Positions 21,350 through 30,731 of a stretch of DNA of 64,000 bases are shown one piece after another (the stretch's first letter is position 1; each line of letters begins with the position of its first letter). The position numbers were made by a program, and so were the translations under genes. Under the pieces are notes generated by a model. That model saw nothing but the letters and a program-made list of their open reading frames with translations. It searched no databases and had not been told where the DNA came from. The stretch comes from Armatimonadota bacterium (GTDB lineage: Bacteria > Armatimonadota > Chthonomonadetes > Chthonomonadales > Chthonomonadaceae), in contig JAGWMJ010000002.1 in the NCBI GenBank assembly GCA_028871815.1, positions 310,001 to 374,000 on the forward strand, read 5' to 3'.

Positions 21350-22779
21350 ACCTGGGCAAGCACCTCCATGATCGGCTTGCCGGTCCCATCCTTGGTGATG
21401 AAGAACGGTCGCTTTTCAATGGTATAGGCGGTTGTGGGCGCTATGCCCAGAGTGTGGTAGATGGTTGCCTGCAGGTCGGGAATCTGGAACGGCTTGTCGA
21501 CCGCAACGCATGGACGCTCGTCGTTGGTGGCGCCGTAGATTGAGCCGGCGCGAACGCCGCCCCCGAACAGCAGCACCGATCCGGCGGCCGTAAAGTGCCG
21601 GTGCATACCGTAGTATTTGGTTTCGTGGATGAACGGCGGCACTACCACCTGATCTTTCACTCTATTGTCGGGCTTGCCTTCGCACAGCATATCCCTGCTG
21701 AACTCACTGGCCACAACAACCAGCGTGCGATCGAGCAGGCCACGCTCATGCAAATCACGAATCAACTGCGCTACCGGCGAGTCGATCTGCTGCTTCAGCA
21801 CGGCCGTACGGGTGTTGCCGTTGTCGTGAGTATCCCAGTACTTGAACGGTATGTACTCGGTTGTAACTTCTATGAATCTTGCGCCCGCTTCCAGCAGGCG
21901 GCGAGCAAGCAGGCAGCCGTGCCCGAAGCGGCCGGTGTCGTACTTCGCAAACGACGCGGCCGGCTCAAGGCTCAAATCAAACGCCTTTGCCGCCGGTGAG
22001 TGGAGCAGCCGGTAGGCGCTGTCCATCGAGCGCAGCATCGACTCTTTCTGAAAGTCGCTGCCATGCATGGTGATCGGACTGTCGGCCACCAGCTGCCTGT
22101 AAAACCGCTCGCGGTTTGCAAACCGCGACGGGCTCATTCCTTGCGGCGGGCGTACGGCCCCCATAGCGGCATCCGGCAGTGGAATAATGAACGGACCGTA
22201 CTCGCTGCCGAGGAAACCGGCAGTATGGAACGCTTTCAGCTCTTCGCCTTCGCCGACGTCAAACCGCTGGCCAATATCAACAAATGCCGGAACCGCGTCG
22301 TTCTTTGGTCCAAGCGCGCGCGCTACTACCGCCCCGATGTGAGGCGCGGCCACGGTTTGCGGCGGAGCATAACCGGTGTGCCACTGGTACTGGTGGCGAG
22401 AGTGCAGGATGAAGCCCAGATCGCCGGCCACGTACGAGCGCATCGCCACACCACGATCCATCACGGAGCCGATCTGCTCCAGCCCCTTTGAAAAGTGCAG
22501 TCCGTCCACTACGGTCGGGCTGGATGGAAATGTACTGAGGATCCCCTGCGACGACATGCCGGGGGTGTACGGTGTGTATCGCTTCGGGTCGAACGTCTCG
22601 GTGTGCGCCATTCCTCCGGCCATCCAGAGCAGTATGACCGCATCCGCCGTCGGCTTGATGACCGGGGGCGCGGCAGCGTGTGCACACACTTCCGGAGCGC
22701 CGGCAGACAGGGCGCCGAGCGTTGCGGCCGATGCCGTCTTCAGGAAATCCCTGCGCGAATACTCAGCCTGCTTCGACAT
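21346..22779 (-). CDS. DUF1501 (sulfatase-fold) Tat-exported protein
   Basis: A 477-residue protein with a twin-arginine signal (SRRDFLKTASAATLGALSAG, residues 8-27). It matches DUF1501: ILLWMAGGMAHTETFDPKR near the start, GHGCLLARRLLEAGARFIEVT in the middle, and VVVASEFSRD late. The fold is related to alkaline phosphatases and sulfatases. Family members are nearly always encoded beside DUF1549/DUF1553 proteins, as here, where the partner gene ends 3 bp upstream. The pair is abundant in Planctomycetota and Verrucomicrobiota and probably acts outside the cytoplasm on complex carbohydrates. The function is not demonstrated. Its stop overlaps the end of the convergent kdpD gene. Confidence 0.9.
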   Translation of the reverse strand: MSKQAEYSRRDFLKTASAATLGALSAGAPEVCAHAAAPPVIKPTADAVILLWMAGGMAHTETFDPKRYTPYTPGMSSQGILSTFPSSPTVVDGLHFSKGLEQIGSVMDRGVAMRSYVAGDLGFILHSRHQYQWHTGYAPPQTVAAPHIGAVVARALGPKNDAVPAFVDIGQRFDVGEGEELKAFHTAGFLGSEYGPFIIPLPDAAMGAVRPPQGMSPSRFANRERFYRQLVADSPITMHGSDFQKESMLRSMDSAYRLLHSPAAKAFDLSLEPAASFAKYDTGRFGHGCLLARRLLEAGARFIEVTTEYIPFKYWDTHDNGNTRTAVLKQQIDSPVAQLIRDLHERGLLDRTLVVVASEFSRDMLCEGKPDNRVKDQVVVPPFIHETKYYGMHRHFTAAGSVLLFGGGVRAGSIYGATNDERPCVAVDKPFQIPDLQATIYHTLGIAPTTAYTIEKRPFFITKDGTGKPIMEVLAQV

Positions 22780-22782
22780 TTC

Positions 22783-25203
22783 TCAATACTCCAGTTGAAA
22801 CTCGGGCAGCATCATCACCGCCCATAACAGATCCTGTACGCCAGCGGGCGAAGCCGGGTTGCCCGTCATTCCCAGCGCAGCAGCGCCTTCCCGGGCGGTT
22901 GGCCGACGGCCAAGCGCCACCTCCCATAACCGGTTCACCAGGTCGTGGGGGTTTGGGTAAGCGGCCATCATGCGCCGCGCTCCCTGCTCTATCATCCCAT
23001 TCAGCGTTTCGCCGTTGGTCAACTCCATCGCCTGAAGGGTACTCGCATCGGCCGCCCGTGCGGTGACCACCTGGTCGCGATTTGGCCTGCCCAGGGCCGT
23101 CGTCAGTGGGTCTGCGGCGGCAAGCGCAGCGCGAACGCCGCTCAAGCGCGAGCCTCCAACCGCAATGAACAGCCGTATGGCCGTTACGCCCTTGCCTTGC
23201 GCAACGCCTGCTGCATCCGGCCCAGCGGTTACCAGAAGCTCGGTTGCATGCGCCGGCAGCCTATAAAGAATGATCGAATCCGCATGCGTTCCGATTCCGT
23301 TCGTCCAGGTTTTTCCGCCCAGGTTTAGCGGACCATTGACGATGTTTGACCCGGTATGCGCCTCTCCATAGCCGGAGCTGGCGTAACTCCATCGCAGGCT
23401 GGTGAGCGGCACCGACCCGGCGGTCGTCTCCACGGTCGGTTCTACCCAGTCGGCCCAGTCGTCTGTTACGGTCGGTCCGGTTGCGGTCGCGATCAGCGCC
23501 ACTGTGGCGGCGCCGGTCAACGGCACACGGATGGCGACCGAGCCGGAACGCAGTACGGGCGAGGCATAGGCCAGCCGCGCGCCGGCCGGCAAAACCGGCG
23601 CACCGCCCTGTATGGCGAATGGAGCGTCTGCCGGACTGGACCAGACCCCCGTGATGGTGGAGACGCCATCTACAAACTGCTCCGCCGTCATCCGCTTCAC
23701 CTGCGGCCCGTGGAACACGTATGCCGGCGATACATCCGGCGCGCCTCCGACCGATGCCGAGGCATACGCCCTTGAAGTGGCAATCTGGGTGAGCAGGCGC
23801 CGCACGTTGTAGCCATGCGCGGCAAAGTCGGTGGCGAGCCAGTCGAGGAGGTCCGCGTCCCACGGCTGCTGATCCATATCGTCCTGTGGTTCCACCAGCG
23901 CCCGGCCCATCAGGCGGCCCCAGATGCGATTCACAAAGGTCCGCGTCAGTCTGCCATCACGCGGCGACGTGATGATCGCGGCTAGCTGCCGCATACGCTC
24001 CGCTTTGGAAGCATGCGCATCGATAGACCCGAGCTGCGGATACATGAACCGGACGGGCGCCACCACGCCCAGCGGTCTGTCGCACCGGTACATCTCCAGT
24101 GGTCCATCGGCGTAGATACCGGCCATACCGTACGAATCGGTGAGCTTCCAGGTACTGATGAAACTGTCGTGGCACGACGCGCACTTGAGGTTTACGCCCA
24201 GAAACACTTGCGCGATGTTCTGTGCCGCCTGCATCTGCGGCGTTTGACTGGCATTAACCACGCCGCGCCACTCAATGCCCTTGATAAATCCACTGCTGGC
24301 CGGTATCGGATTGACCAGCTGCGCTACAAACTGGTTGTACGGCATGTTGCCGGCCAGCGCATCGTAGAGCCAGCCCGTAATCTGCGTCCGTCCGCCATCG
24401 ATGTAACCCGTACCGGTGTAGTCGTTCCGCAGCATGTCGTTCCAGAAGCTGATCCAGTGCGTGGCGTAATCTGCGTTGTCACTCAGCAGGCTTTGAACCA
24501 GCATCGCTCGCTTATCGGGAACGCGGCTGCGGAGAAACGCCTTCAGCGCTGCCGGCGGCGGCAGCAGCCCGATGAGGTCCAGCCAGACACGACGGGCGTA
24601 GACCCGATCGCTCACCAGAGTCGACGCCGCGATGTGGTGGCTGATATCGTAGGCGCGAACAAGCCGGTCGATTGGGTTGGTCAAGCCGGGCGCAGCCGGT
24701 GGCAGCTTCACGTTCCGTGGAAACAGCAGCGGCGTCCAGTCGGCGCCGCTGCCGGCCTTGTCGAACGGAGCGCCTTCGTCGATCCACACCTTGAGCACGC
24801 CGATATCGTGGACCGAGAGGCGTGGACCGCGGGCCGGCATCACCATGCCGGGTACCAGGCCGGAGACCAGCTGGATCAGCTTGCTCTTGTTCGGGTGGCC
24901 GAGCACCACAGCCGCACCGTCGACTCCACCGTGGAGCAGACCCGCACGGGTTGCCAGCGAAAGCCCTCCCAGGCGCATACCATCGGCATGGCAGCCGTAG
25001 CAGCTGCGGACCAGAATCGGCTTCACATCGGTGGCATAGTCCAGCCGGCGCCCGGCCGCGGTCTTGATCCCAACCGAACTCCCGGCCGAACTATGTTTCG
25101 CCTGCCTGGGCCAGGCGGTTTTCCCGGGGTGTTGTGGCCACGCCATGGCTGCAGCCGCCAAAAGCAGCAGCATTGAGGCGGGATACCATTTCAAAATGCA
25201 CAT
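22783..25203 (-). CDS. PSCyt1-DUF1549-DUF1553 protein with an NPCBM-like insertion
   Basis: An 806-residue exported protein beginning with a signal peptide (MLLLLAAAAMAWPQ core). Domain order: a planctomycete-type cytochrome c segment with a CYGCH haem motif near residue 75 (from the ATG used), DUF1549 (about 175-390, YARRVWLDLIGLLPPP), and a further CASCH motif near 345. DUF1553 follows, with TRTFVNRIWGRLMGRALVEP. An inserted carbohydrate-binding NPCBM-like domain covers about 585-690 (GGKTWTNGIGTHADSIILY). The C-terminus has the PSD1-type NPHDLVNRLWEVALGRRPT. The start is uncertain: the ATG at 25203 places the signal peptide correctly, while a TTG at 25263 would overlap the ROK kinase stop. 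It is probably one operon with ROK and DUF1501. Confidence 0.87.
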   Translation of the reverse strand: MCILKWYPASMLLLLAAAAMAWPQHPGKTAWPRQAKHSSAGSSVGIKTAAGRRLDYATDVKPILVRSCYGCHADGMRLGGLSLATRAGLLHGGVDGAAVVLGHPNKSKLIQLVSGLVPGMVMPARGPRLSVHDIGVLKVWIDEGAPFDKAGSGADWTPLLFPRNVKLPPAAPGLTNPIDRLVRAYDISHHIAASTLVSDRVYARRVWLDLIGLLPPPAALKAFLRSRVPDKRAMLVQSLLSDNADYATHWISFWNDMLRNDYTGTGYIDGGRTQITGWLYDALAGNMPYNQFVAQLVNPIPASSGFIKGIEWRGVVNASQTPQMQAAQNIAQVFLGVNLKCASCHDSFISTWKLTDSYGMAGIYADGPLEMYRCDRPLGVVAPVRFMYPQLGSIDAHASKAERMRQLAAIITSPRDGRLTRTFVNRIWGRLMGRALVEPQDDMDQQPWDADLLDWLATDFAAHGYNVRRLLTQIATSRAYASASVGGAPDVSPAYVFHGPQVKRMTAEQFVDGVSTITGVWSSPADAPFAIQGGAPVLPAGARLAYASPVLRSGSVAIRVPLTGAATVALIATATGPTVTDDWADWVEPTVETTAGSVPLTSLRWSYASSGYGEAHTGSNIVNGPLNLGGKTWTNGIGTHADSIILYRLPAHATELLVTAGPDAAGVAQGKGVTAIRLFIAVGGSRLSGVRAALAAADPLTTALGRPNRDQVVTARAADASTLQAMELTNGETLNGMIEQGARRMMAAYPNPHDLVNRLWEVALGRRPTAREGAAALGMTGNPASPAGVQDLLWAVMMLPEFQLEY

Positions 25204-25259
25204 CACCCGGGTATTCGCGGTCGGCTGCCGCGGAACCTGCCCCGCCTGCTCTCCGCGCT

Positions 25260-26228
25260 TCAAAGCGGCGCCATGACCAGCGCGATCGCCGCCATGTCCT
25301 GCGCTCGATCACCGAGCCCGGCCGGCACGATTTCGCAGCCGGTGGCCGCGCGCGCCCAGGCGTGCGCGAAGACCGAAGCGCGAATCGGATCGAGTATCAG
25401 TTCCTGGGCGTGGACGGCAATCGTGCCCAGGATGATTCGCTCGGGATTGAGCGCCTGAATCGCGTTCGCCAGGCCGATGCCCATGTAGTGACCCGCTTCG
25501 CTCAAGACGTCCTGGGAGAAGGCGTCGTCGCTCCGCGCCGCCTCAATTACGTGCTGAGCCGTAATAGCGGCCGCCACGCCGCCCGCACGCTGCAGCAAGA
25601 GCCGGCCGCGGCCGTACGCCAGTCGATCCACGGCAAGCCTCGCAATCGCCGGTCCCGAAGCCAGCGCCTCCAGACAGCCGCGTTTGCCGCATCGGCAGAG
25701 CGGGCCATCCGGGAGGATGGTGGTATGGCCAAGTTCACCGGCCATGCCGCTCACGCCGCGCAGCAGCTTGCCATCCACGATAATGCCGGCTCCGATACCC
25801 GTGCCCATGGTGACATAGATCAACTGCCGGCAGCCCCGACCGGCGCCAAGCCGAAACTCGGCCAGGGCGGCGGCGTTTGCGTCACGTTCTACCACCACCG
25901 GAGCATCGAACGCTTCTTCCAGGAGCCGTTTTACCGGTACTGCCGTCCATGAGGGTAGGTTCGGCGGAGCCATGATGATGCCTGAGTCTGCGTCCAACGG
26001 CCCTCCGCACGAAACGCCAATGCCTGCCGGCCGCGCTCCGGCGCCGGCCGCATTCAGCAGGCCTTTGCCTGCCGTTGCAAGTGCGGCCAGCGTTTGCCCC
26101 GGCGAGCGGATACCTTCCTCTGTCGGTTCCTCGTGGCGGCCGATGATCGTTCCATCCGGCTCGGCCAGCGAAACGGCGCACTTGGTACCACCGATATCAA
26201 CACCCAACAGCAAGCCACTCGTGGTCAT
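25260..26228 (-). CDS. ROK family sugar kinase (glucokinase-like)
   Basis: A 322-residue ROK protein with an ASKHA fold. The N-terminal phosphate loop is LGVDIGGTKCAVSL. The substrate and catalytic region is VERDANAAALAEFRLG, with the catalytic Asp in ERDAN. A GTGIGAGIIVDGKLLRG loop is present, as is the ROK zinc motif CRCGKRGCLE. No N-terminal helix-turn-helix is present, so it is a kinase and not a ROK repressor. It likely phosphorylates glucose or a related hexose at the 6-position; the specificity is inferred from the family. The ribosome site is GGAGG, 4 bases before the ATG. It is the first gene of a minus-strand operon with DUF1549 and DUF1501 genes. Confidence 0.9.
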   Translation of the reverse strand: MTTSGLLLGVDIGGTKCAVSLAEPDGTIIGRHEEPTEEGIRSPGQTLAALATAGKGLLNAAGAGARPAGIGVSCGGPLDADSGIIMAPPNLPSWTAVPVKRLLEEAFDAPVVVERDANAAALAEFRLGAGRGCRQLIYVTMGTGIGAGIIVDGKLLRGVSGMAGELGHTTILPDGPLCRCGKRGCLEALASGPAIARLAVDRLAYGRGRLLLQRAGGVAAAITAQHVIEAARSDDAFSQDVLSEAGHYMGIGLANAIQALNPERIILGTIAVHAQELILDPIRASVFAHAWARAATGCEIVPAGLGDRAQDMAAIALVMAPL

Positions 26229-26255
26229 TCATCCTCCATCGTCGCCAGAAGCCGG

Positions 26256-26283
26256 TTAAAGCCGCGCGCGGGCACAGTATAAT
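26256..26283 (+). promoter_or_regulatory. Sigma-70 promoter of murJ, probably leaderless
   Basis: TTAAAG at 26256-26261 and a perfect TATAAT at 26278-26283, with a 16-bp spacer. The expected start of transcription (about 26290) coincides with the ATG at 26291, so murJ mRNA may have no leader. Confidence 0.6.
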
Positions 26284-26290
26284 GCCACCT

Positions 26291-27973
26291 ATGCAGATGA
26301 CCCCGCCCGACTCCTCCGACCCAAAGGGCAGCGGATCCGCAACAGGCAGGCCGCTCGTGCGCCGCAGCATCGCCGGGGCAACGGCGATTATGATGGCCGG
26401 CATCCTGGGAAGCCGGATCCTGGCGCTGATCCGCGATAGGGTTATTGCACATCAGTTTGGCCAGGGCTTTGCCACCGATACGTACAACGGCGCCTTCACG
26501 GTGCCGGACCTCATCTTCTTCCTGATTGCCGGTGGGGCATTCTCCAGCGCGTTCATACCGGTGTTTTCCGAGTACGTGGAGAAGGGCAAAGAGCGCGAGG
26601 CGTGGCAGATATTCAGCGTCGTCGCCTCCATCATGGGCATTGTTGTAGCGGGCTTTATTGTACTGGGTGAGGTGTACGCGCGTCGGCTCGTGATATTGAC
26701 CAACCCGGGCTACGTGGCCGTCCCCGGCAAGGTTGAGGCCACCGTAGCATTAACACGTATCCTGCTGCCGGCGCAAATCTGCTTCTTCCTGGGCGGCCTG
26801 ATGATGGGCACGCTGCAGGTAAAGCATCGGTTTGGGCCTACGGTGCTGGGCCCCCTCATCTACAACACCGGCATCATCTGCGGCGGCCTGTTCCTGGCTC
26901 ACCGGTTTGGCGTGGCGGGCCTCTGTATCGGCGCCGTTACGGGCGCCGTGCTGGGGAACCTGCTGCTCCAATGGCTCATGGTGCGGCGCATGGGCGGCTA
27001 CTTTCTGTTTGGCGCGCTTCGCCGGCACTGGCGTCACCCGGGCGTGCGGCAAGTGGGAATCCTGATGCTGCCGGTGATCTTCGGCCTGGCGCTGCCGCAG
27101 GTGAGCACCATCATCGGCAAGATATTCGCCAGCCGGCTCGGTGATGGCCCGCAGTCCGCTCTGATGAACGCCAACCGCCTCATGCACATGCCGCTTGGCA
27201 TTTTCGCGCAGTCCACGGCTCAGGCGGCATTCCCCACGATGGCCGCACAGGCTGCGCGCGGCGAGCTCTCCGCGCTCCGGGGCACCGTGAACTATGCCCT
27301 CAGGCGGGTGCTGTTCCTCACCGTTCCTTCGTCGGTTCTTCTCTATGTACTGGCTCTGCCGGCCGTACAGACGATCTTGCAAACCGGCGCATTCGGGCTG
27401 CAGAACTCACAGATGGCTGCTGCATGTCTTCGCTTGTTTGCCGTTGGGCTGTTCGCCTGGTCGGGTCATGCAATCGTGACGCGCGGATTCTACGCGCTCA
27501 AAGACAGTGTCACGCCGGTGGTGGTGGGCACGGTGGTTACCGCCATTTTCATACCCATGAACTTCGTGGTTCTGGCGGTAATCGGCACCGCCGCCGGCAA
27601 ACACACGCAGGCGGTTGCCGCGCTCGCCGGCGTTACGTCGATTGCCGCGATGCTCCACATGCTTACCATGTTGGCGCTTCTTCGCCGCCGGCTTGGCGGC
27701 ATCGAAGGTGGCCGGCTGCTGGCATCCGTTAGCCGGATCGTTTTGGCCTCTGCCGGCGCCGGCCTTGTCTGCACCGGGATACGGAATGCGCTGCAGCGCC
27801 CGCTGATGGCCGGCCGCGGCAGCGTGACGCTGCATGCGCTGGCGCTGCTCGTCGCCTGCAGCGGCGCCGCCATCGCCGTATATGCAGGCCTGGCATTCGC
27901 GTTCAGGATGGAGGAGACGGAAGTCATTCGCCGGATTGGCGCGAAGCTGCTGCGGCGCAGGCCGGCGGACTAA
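26291..27973 (+). CDS. murJ: Lipid II flippase MurJ (MviN family)
   Basis: A 560-residue integral membrane protein with about 14 predicted spans. Family signatures are AGILGSRILALIRDRVIAHQFG near the N-terminus, FTVPDLIFFLIAGGAFSSAFIPVFSEY, and MHMPLGIFAQSTAQAAFPTMA. It flips undecaprenyl-linked peptidoglycan precursor across the inner membrane. I chose the second ATG because the first (26282) lies inside the -10 box. Its stop codon overlaps the stop of the convergent aroF gene by 4 bp. The length is within the usual 500-560 range. Confidence 0.95.
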   Translation: MQMTPPDSSDPKGSGSATGRPLVRRSIAGATAIMMAGILGSRILALIRDRVIAHQFGQGFATDTYNGAFTVPDLIFFLIAGGAFSSAFIPVFSEYVEKGKEREAWQIFSVVASIMGIVVAGFIVLGEVYARRLVILTNPGYVAVPGKVEATVALTRILLPAQICFFLGGLMMGTLQVKHRFGPTVLGPLIYNTGIICGGLFLAHRFGVAGLCIGAVTGAVLGNLLLQWLMVRRMGGYFLFGALRRHWRHPGVRQVGILMLPVIFGLALPQVSTIIGKIFASRLGDGPQSALMNANRLMHMPLGIFAQSTAQAAFPTMAAQAARGELSALRGTVNYALRRVLFLTVPSSVLLYVLALPAVQTILQTGAFGLQNSQMAAACLRLFAVGLFAWSGHAIVTRGFYALKDSVTPVVVGTVVTAIFIPMNFVVLAVIGTAAGKHTQAVAALAGVTSIAAMLHMLTMLALLRRRLGGIEGGRLLASVSRIVLASAGAGLVCTGIRNALQRPLMAGRGSVTLHALALLVACSGAAIAVYAGLAFAFRMEETEVIRRIGAKLLRRRPAD

Positions 27974-29025
27974 CCCGCGCCTTCGTATTCCGGAAGCATC
28001 GGCTCCATCGTTCGACCCATGGCGGACGCGATCGGCTGCAGGCTGCGCGCCAGATCCCGGAAGTCGGCCGGGAACATCGACTGCGCGCCGTCCTTGAGCG
28101 CTCGGTCGGGATGCGGATGCACCTCTACCAGCAGCCCGTCGGCCCCCGCGGCCAGGGCGGCCCGGCACATCGCGGGAACCAGCGCGCGGCGGCCGGTTCC
28201 CTGGCTGGGATCGACGATCACGGGCAGGTGCGACAGCTCTTTGACCGCCGGCACGGCCGAGACATCGAGCGTGTTCCGTGTGTAAGTTTCAAAAGTTCGG
28301 ATACCGCGCTCGCAGAGCATCACGTTGGGATTGCCGCCCAAAAGGAGATACTCGGCGGCCTGCAGCCACTCGTCCAGTTTCGCCCACATGCCGCGCTTCA
28401 GCATCACCGGCGTCGAGCATCGTCCTGCCTCCCGCAGCAGGTCGTAGTTCTGCATGTTCCTTGTGCCGATCTGCAGGATGTCAGCATATCGCGCCACCAG
28501 CTCAACATTGCGCGGATCCATCACTTCCGTAATGGCCCGCATACCTACCTCATCGGCCACGTCACGCAGGATCTTCAGCCCATCTTCGCCGTGCCCCTGA
28601 AAAGAGTAGGGCGACGTGCTGGGCTTGTAGGCGCCGCCGCGCAGTATCCGCGCGCCGGCTGCGTAACAGGCGCGCGCCGATGCCAGCGTCTGCTCATGCG
28701 TTTCAACGGTGCACGGGCCGGCCATCAGGCAAAACTGCTCACCGCCAACCTGAACGCCCTTTATATCCACCACCGTGCCGTCGGGATGAAACTCGCGGCT
28801 TGCAAACTTGTAAGGCCGGAGAATGGCGATCACGCGCTCAATACACGAGAGCGCCTCAAGGCTCTCGGAATAGCGCGCCTTGTCGTCCTCCGGCACGCCG
28901 ACGGCTCCGATCACGGTTCGCTCCGCGCCGTATATTGGGTGGGTTTCGTAGCCCCAATCGCGGATGCGCTGCTCCACGTCGCGCACTTCTTCCGGCGTGG
29001 CGTGGGCTTTCATTACAACAATCAT
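27970..29025 (-). CDS. aroF: 3-deoxy-7-phosphoheptulonate (DAHP) synthase
   Basis: A 351-residue enzyme for the first step of the shikimate pathway (phosphoenolpyruvate plus erythrose 4-phosphate). Residues 1-70 are the ferredoxin-like regulatory domain typical of type I-beta enzymes (MIVVMKAHATPEEV). The TIM barrel follows, with the metal and substrate motifs MAGPCTVET, RGGAYKPSTSPYSFQG, LQIGTRNMQN, LKRGM and VIVDPSQGTGRR. AAGGA-type bases lie about 12 positions before the ATG. It is transcribed away from the small protein at 29215. Confidence 0.95.
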   Translation of the reverse strand: MIVVMKAHATPEEVRDVEQRIRDWGYETHPIYGAERTVIGAVGVPEDDKARYSESLEALSCIERVIAILRPYKFASREFHPDGTVVDIKGVQVGGEQFCLMAGPCTVETHEQTLASARACYAAGARILRGGAYKPSTSPYSFQGHGEDGLKILRDVADEVGMRAITEVMDPRNVELVARYADILQIGTRNMQNYDLLREAGRCSTPVMLKRGMWAKLDEWLQAAEYLLLGGNPNVMLCERGIRTFETYTRNTLDVSAVPAVKELSHLPVIVDPSQGTGRRALVPAMCRAALAAGADGLLVEVHPHPDRALKDGAQSMFPADFRDLARSLQPIASAMGRTMEPMLPEYEGAG

Positions 29026-29214
29026 GCGGTTTCCAACATCCTTTCAAGCTCCGAAAAGTTCTCGTTATCTCCAACGAGTCTACCAGAGCGGATGTGGCCG
29101 AACCGACCGCGATAGCGCGGAACGGAGGGTAAAAGCCCGGCGAATGCGGTAAACCAGAGATAGCCGGCGTGCAGGTCCGCCCGGGCGCCGGCGCCGAAAA
29201 GGGAGGAAGTTGCG

Positions 29215-29688
29215 ATGACGGTTGATTTGCCGGCGGATGTGGCCGCTGCGTGCGCGCCGCTGTTCGAGCTACTGCCGATCACGCGGGCCATGGGGACATT
29301 GCTATCCGGCGCCGAGCAGTGTACCGACGTGGTGCGGCAGGTTATTGCCGAGCCGGCGGTCGCGCCCAATCCGGCGCTCGTCGCAGGATTATGGCTGTTC
29401 GTGGATGACCTCACACGGAGCCACACGGTGAGTCAGGGAATCGAGGGACCAACCGGCGCGTGGTGGCATGGCATCATGCACCGCCGGGAAGGCGATTTCA
29501 ACAACAGTCTCTACTGGATGGCCCGGGCGTCAGGTCACCCACTGCTGGCTGAGCAGCCGCAGCTGGCGCCCGCGGCCCTTGTTACAGCCGCAGGGGCCAC
29601 CGGCGCCGCCAATCCGCCCGATCTTGTGAGGCGCCAGCGGGAAGAGTGGGTGGCGCTCTTCAGCTGGTGTGCGCGGAACAGGGCCTGA
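29215..29688 (+). CDS. Conserved-looking hypothetical protein, 157 aa
   Basis: A soluble, helical 157-residue protein with a strong GGGAGGA ribosome site. Distinct segments are WLFVDDLTRSHTVSQGIEGPTGAWWHGIMHRREGDFNNSLYWM. The WHGIMHRREGD stretch, with two histidines and acidic residues, could bind a metal. I do not recognise the family. It is divergent from aroF, and the next gene on the same strand starts 179 bp later with its own promoter. Confidence 0.7.
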   Translation: MTVDLPADVAAACAPLFELLPITRAMGTLLSGAEQCTDVVRQVIAEPAVAPNPALVAGLWLFVDDLTRSHTVSQGIEGPTGAWWHGIMHRREGDFNNSLYWMARASGHPLLAEQPQLAPAALVTAAGATGAANPPDLVRRQREEWVALFSWCARNRA

Positions 29689-29841
29689 GTTTCAACGGCG
29701 AGCGGCGGCGGCGCCGCGCGTGGGCTTCGCAGGCAGTTCAACCGCAAACCGCCCGCTCAGCGCAGATTCTCCCGATCATATTGGCCGAGCGCAGTCTTTA
29801 TCTTATGGAAGAGCCGGAGCAGGCCCGGAACCTGCCTGTAG

Positions 29842-29850
29842 TGGTACAAT
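29842..29850 (+). promoter_or_regulatory. Extended -10 promoter of the caspase-FGE locus
   Basis: TGGTACAAT (extended -10 TGnTACAAT) is placed so that transcription would begin about 10 bases before the ATG at 29868. No -35 box is recognisable at the normal distance. Confidence 0.4.
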
Positions 29851-29867
29851 CGCGCACGATACCGACT

Positions 29868-30731
29868 ATGAAACCTTTTACCAAAGTATTCGCCTTGATC
29901 GCGCTGGCGGCAGTCGGTTCCGCGCCGGCGGCCGCTTCCGGCCATCGCTGGGCGCTGGTGGTTGGCGTGGAGCACTACAAGAACTCCGATATCGAGCCCC
30001 TCCGCTACGCGGAGGCGGATGCCACTTCGGTGGCCTCCGCCCTGGAGAAGAGCCTCGGTTTCAACGCCAGGCGCGTGCGGGTGATGACCAGCGCGGTGTC
30101 GGACACCACCCAGCCGGATTGTCCTACCAACGTGCACGTCATCGACGCGCTCAACGCCATGGCAAACAGCGTCGGGCCGGACGATACGTTTGTATTCTAC
30201 TTGTCCGGCCATGGCTTCAGCCGCGGTGACGAAAGCTTTCTGGGCACCATAGAGACGGACGCCACATCCATCGATACGCTGCGGCTCAGTACAATCCCGC
30301 TCTCGATGCTGCAGAATGTGATGAAGCGGGTAAAGGCCCGGCAGGTGGTCTTCATGATCGATGCCTGCCGCAATGATCCGGAGCGCGACAAGGGCGGCGG
30401 CGAGAACGTTCGCACGGCCGGCTTCAGCAAGAGCCTGGAAGTAGCGGCCCGGCCCGCTGCCGCGCTGGGGGGCGGCAGCGCGGTGTTGTTTGCCTGCGCG
30501 GATGGGCAGCGCGGTTACGAGGATCCATCGCTGGCCCACGGCGCGTTCACCTACTACCTGGTCAGCGCGCTTAAGGGGGCCGCCGCGCTGGCGGGAGAGC
30601 CGCTTTCCGCGGCGCAGGTGGCCGGTTACGTGCTCGAAAAGGTGACCGCCTGGGCCCGACAGCACAGCCGACAGCCATCCTACTGGCCAACAGCGTGGCC
30701 GGCACGCAGCTGCCCCAGGGCTGCGCAGTGA
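29868..30731 (+). CDS. Caspase-like (peptidase C14) protease, probably the 5' part of a broken fusion gene
   Basis: A 287-residue product with a signal-peptide-like N-terminus (FALIALAAVGSAPAAASG) and then a caspase/metacaspase fold. The catalytic dyad is H115 (FYLSGHGFS) and C167 (FMIDACRND). The start of the fold is RWALVVGVEHYKN, and the segment HGAFTYYLVSALKG is typical. From about residue 264 the frame no longer resembles the family. A -1 shift near 30668 gives a sensible continuation (PTAILLANSVAGTQL) into the next ORF, so caspase, PEGA and FGE units were probably one polypeptide. The frameshift could be a real mutation, recoding or a sequence error. The next ORF overlaps by 37 bp. Confidence 0.85.
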   Translation: MKPFTKVFALIALAAVGSAPAAASGHRWALVVGVEHYKNSDIEPLRYAEADATSVASALEKSLGFNARRVRVMTSAVSDTTQPDCPTNVHVIDALNAMANSVGPDDTFVFYLSGHGFSRGDESFLGTIETDATSIDTLRLSTIPLSMLQNVMKRVKARQVVFMIDACRNDPERDKGGGENVRTAGFSKSLEVAARPAAALGGGSAVLFACADGQRGYEDPSLAHGAFTYYLVSALKGAAALAGEPLSAAQVAGYVLEKVTAWARQHSRQPSYWPTAWPARSCPRAAQ

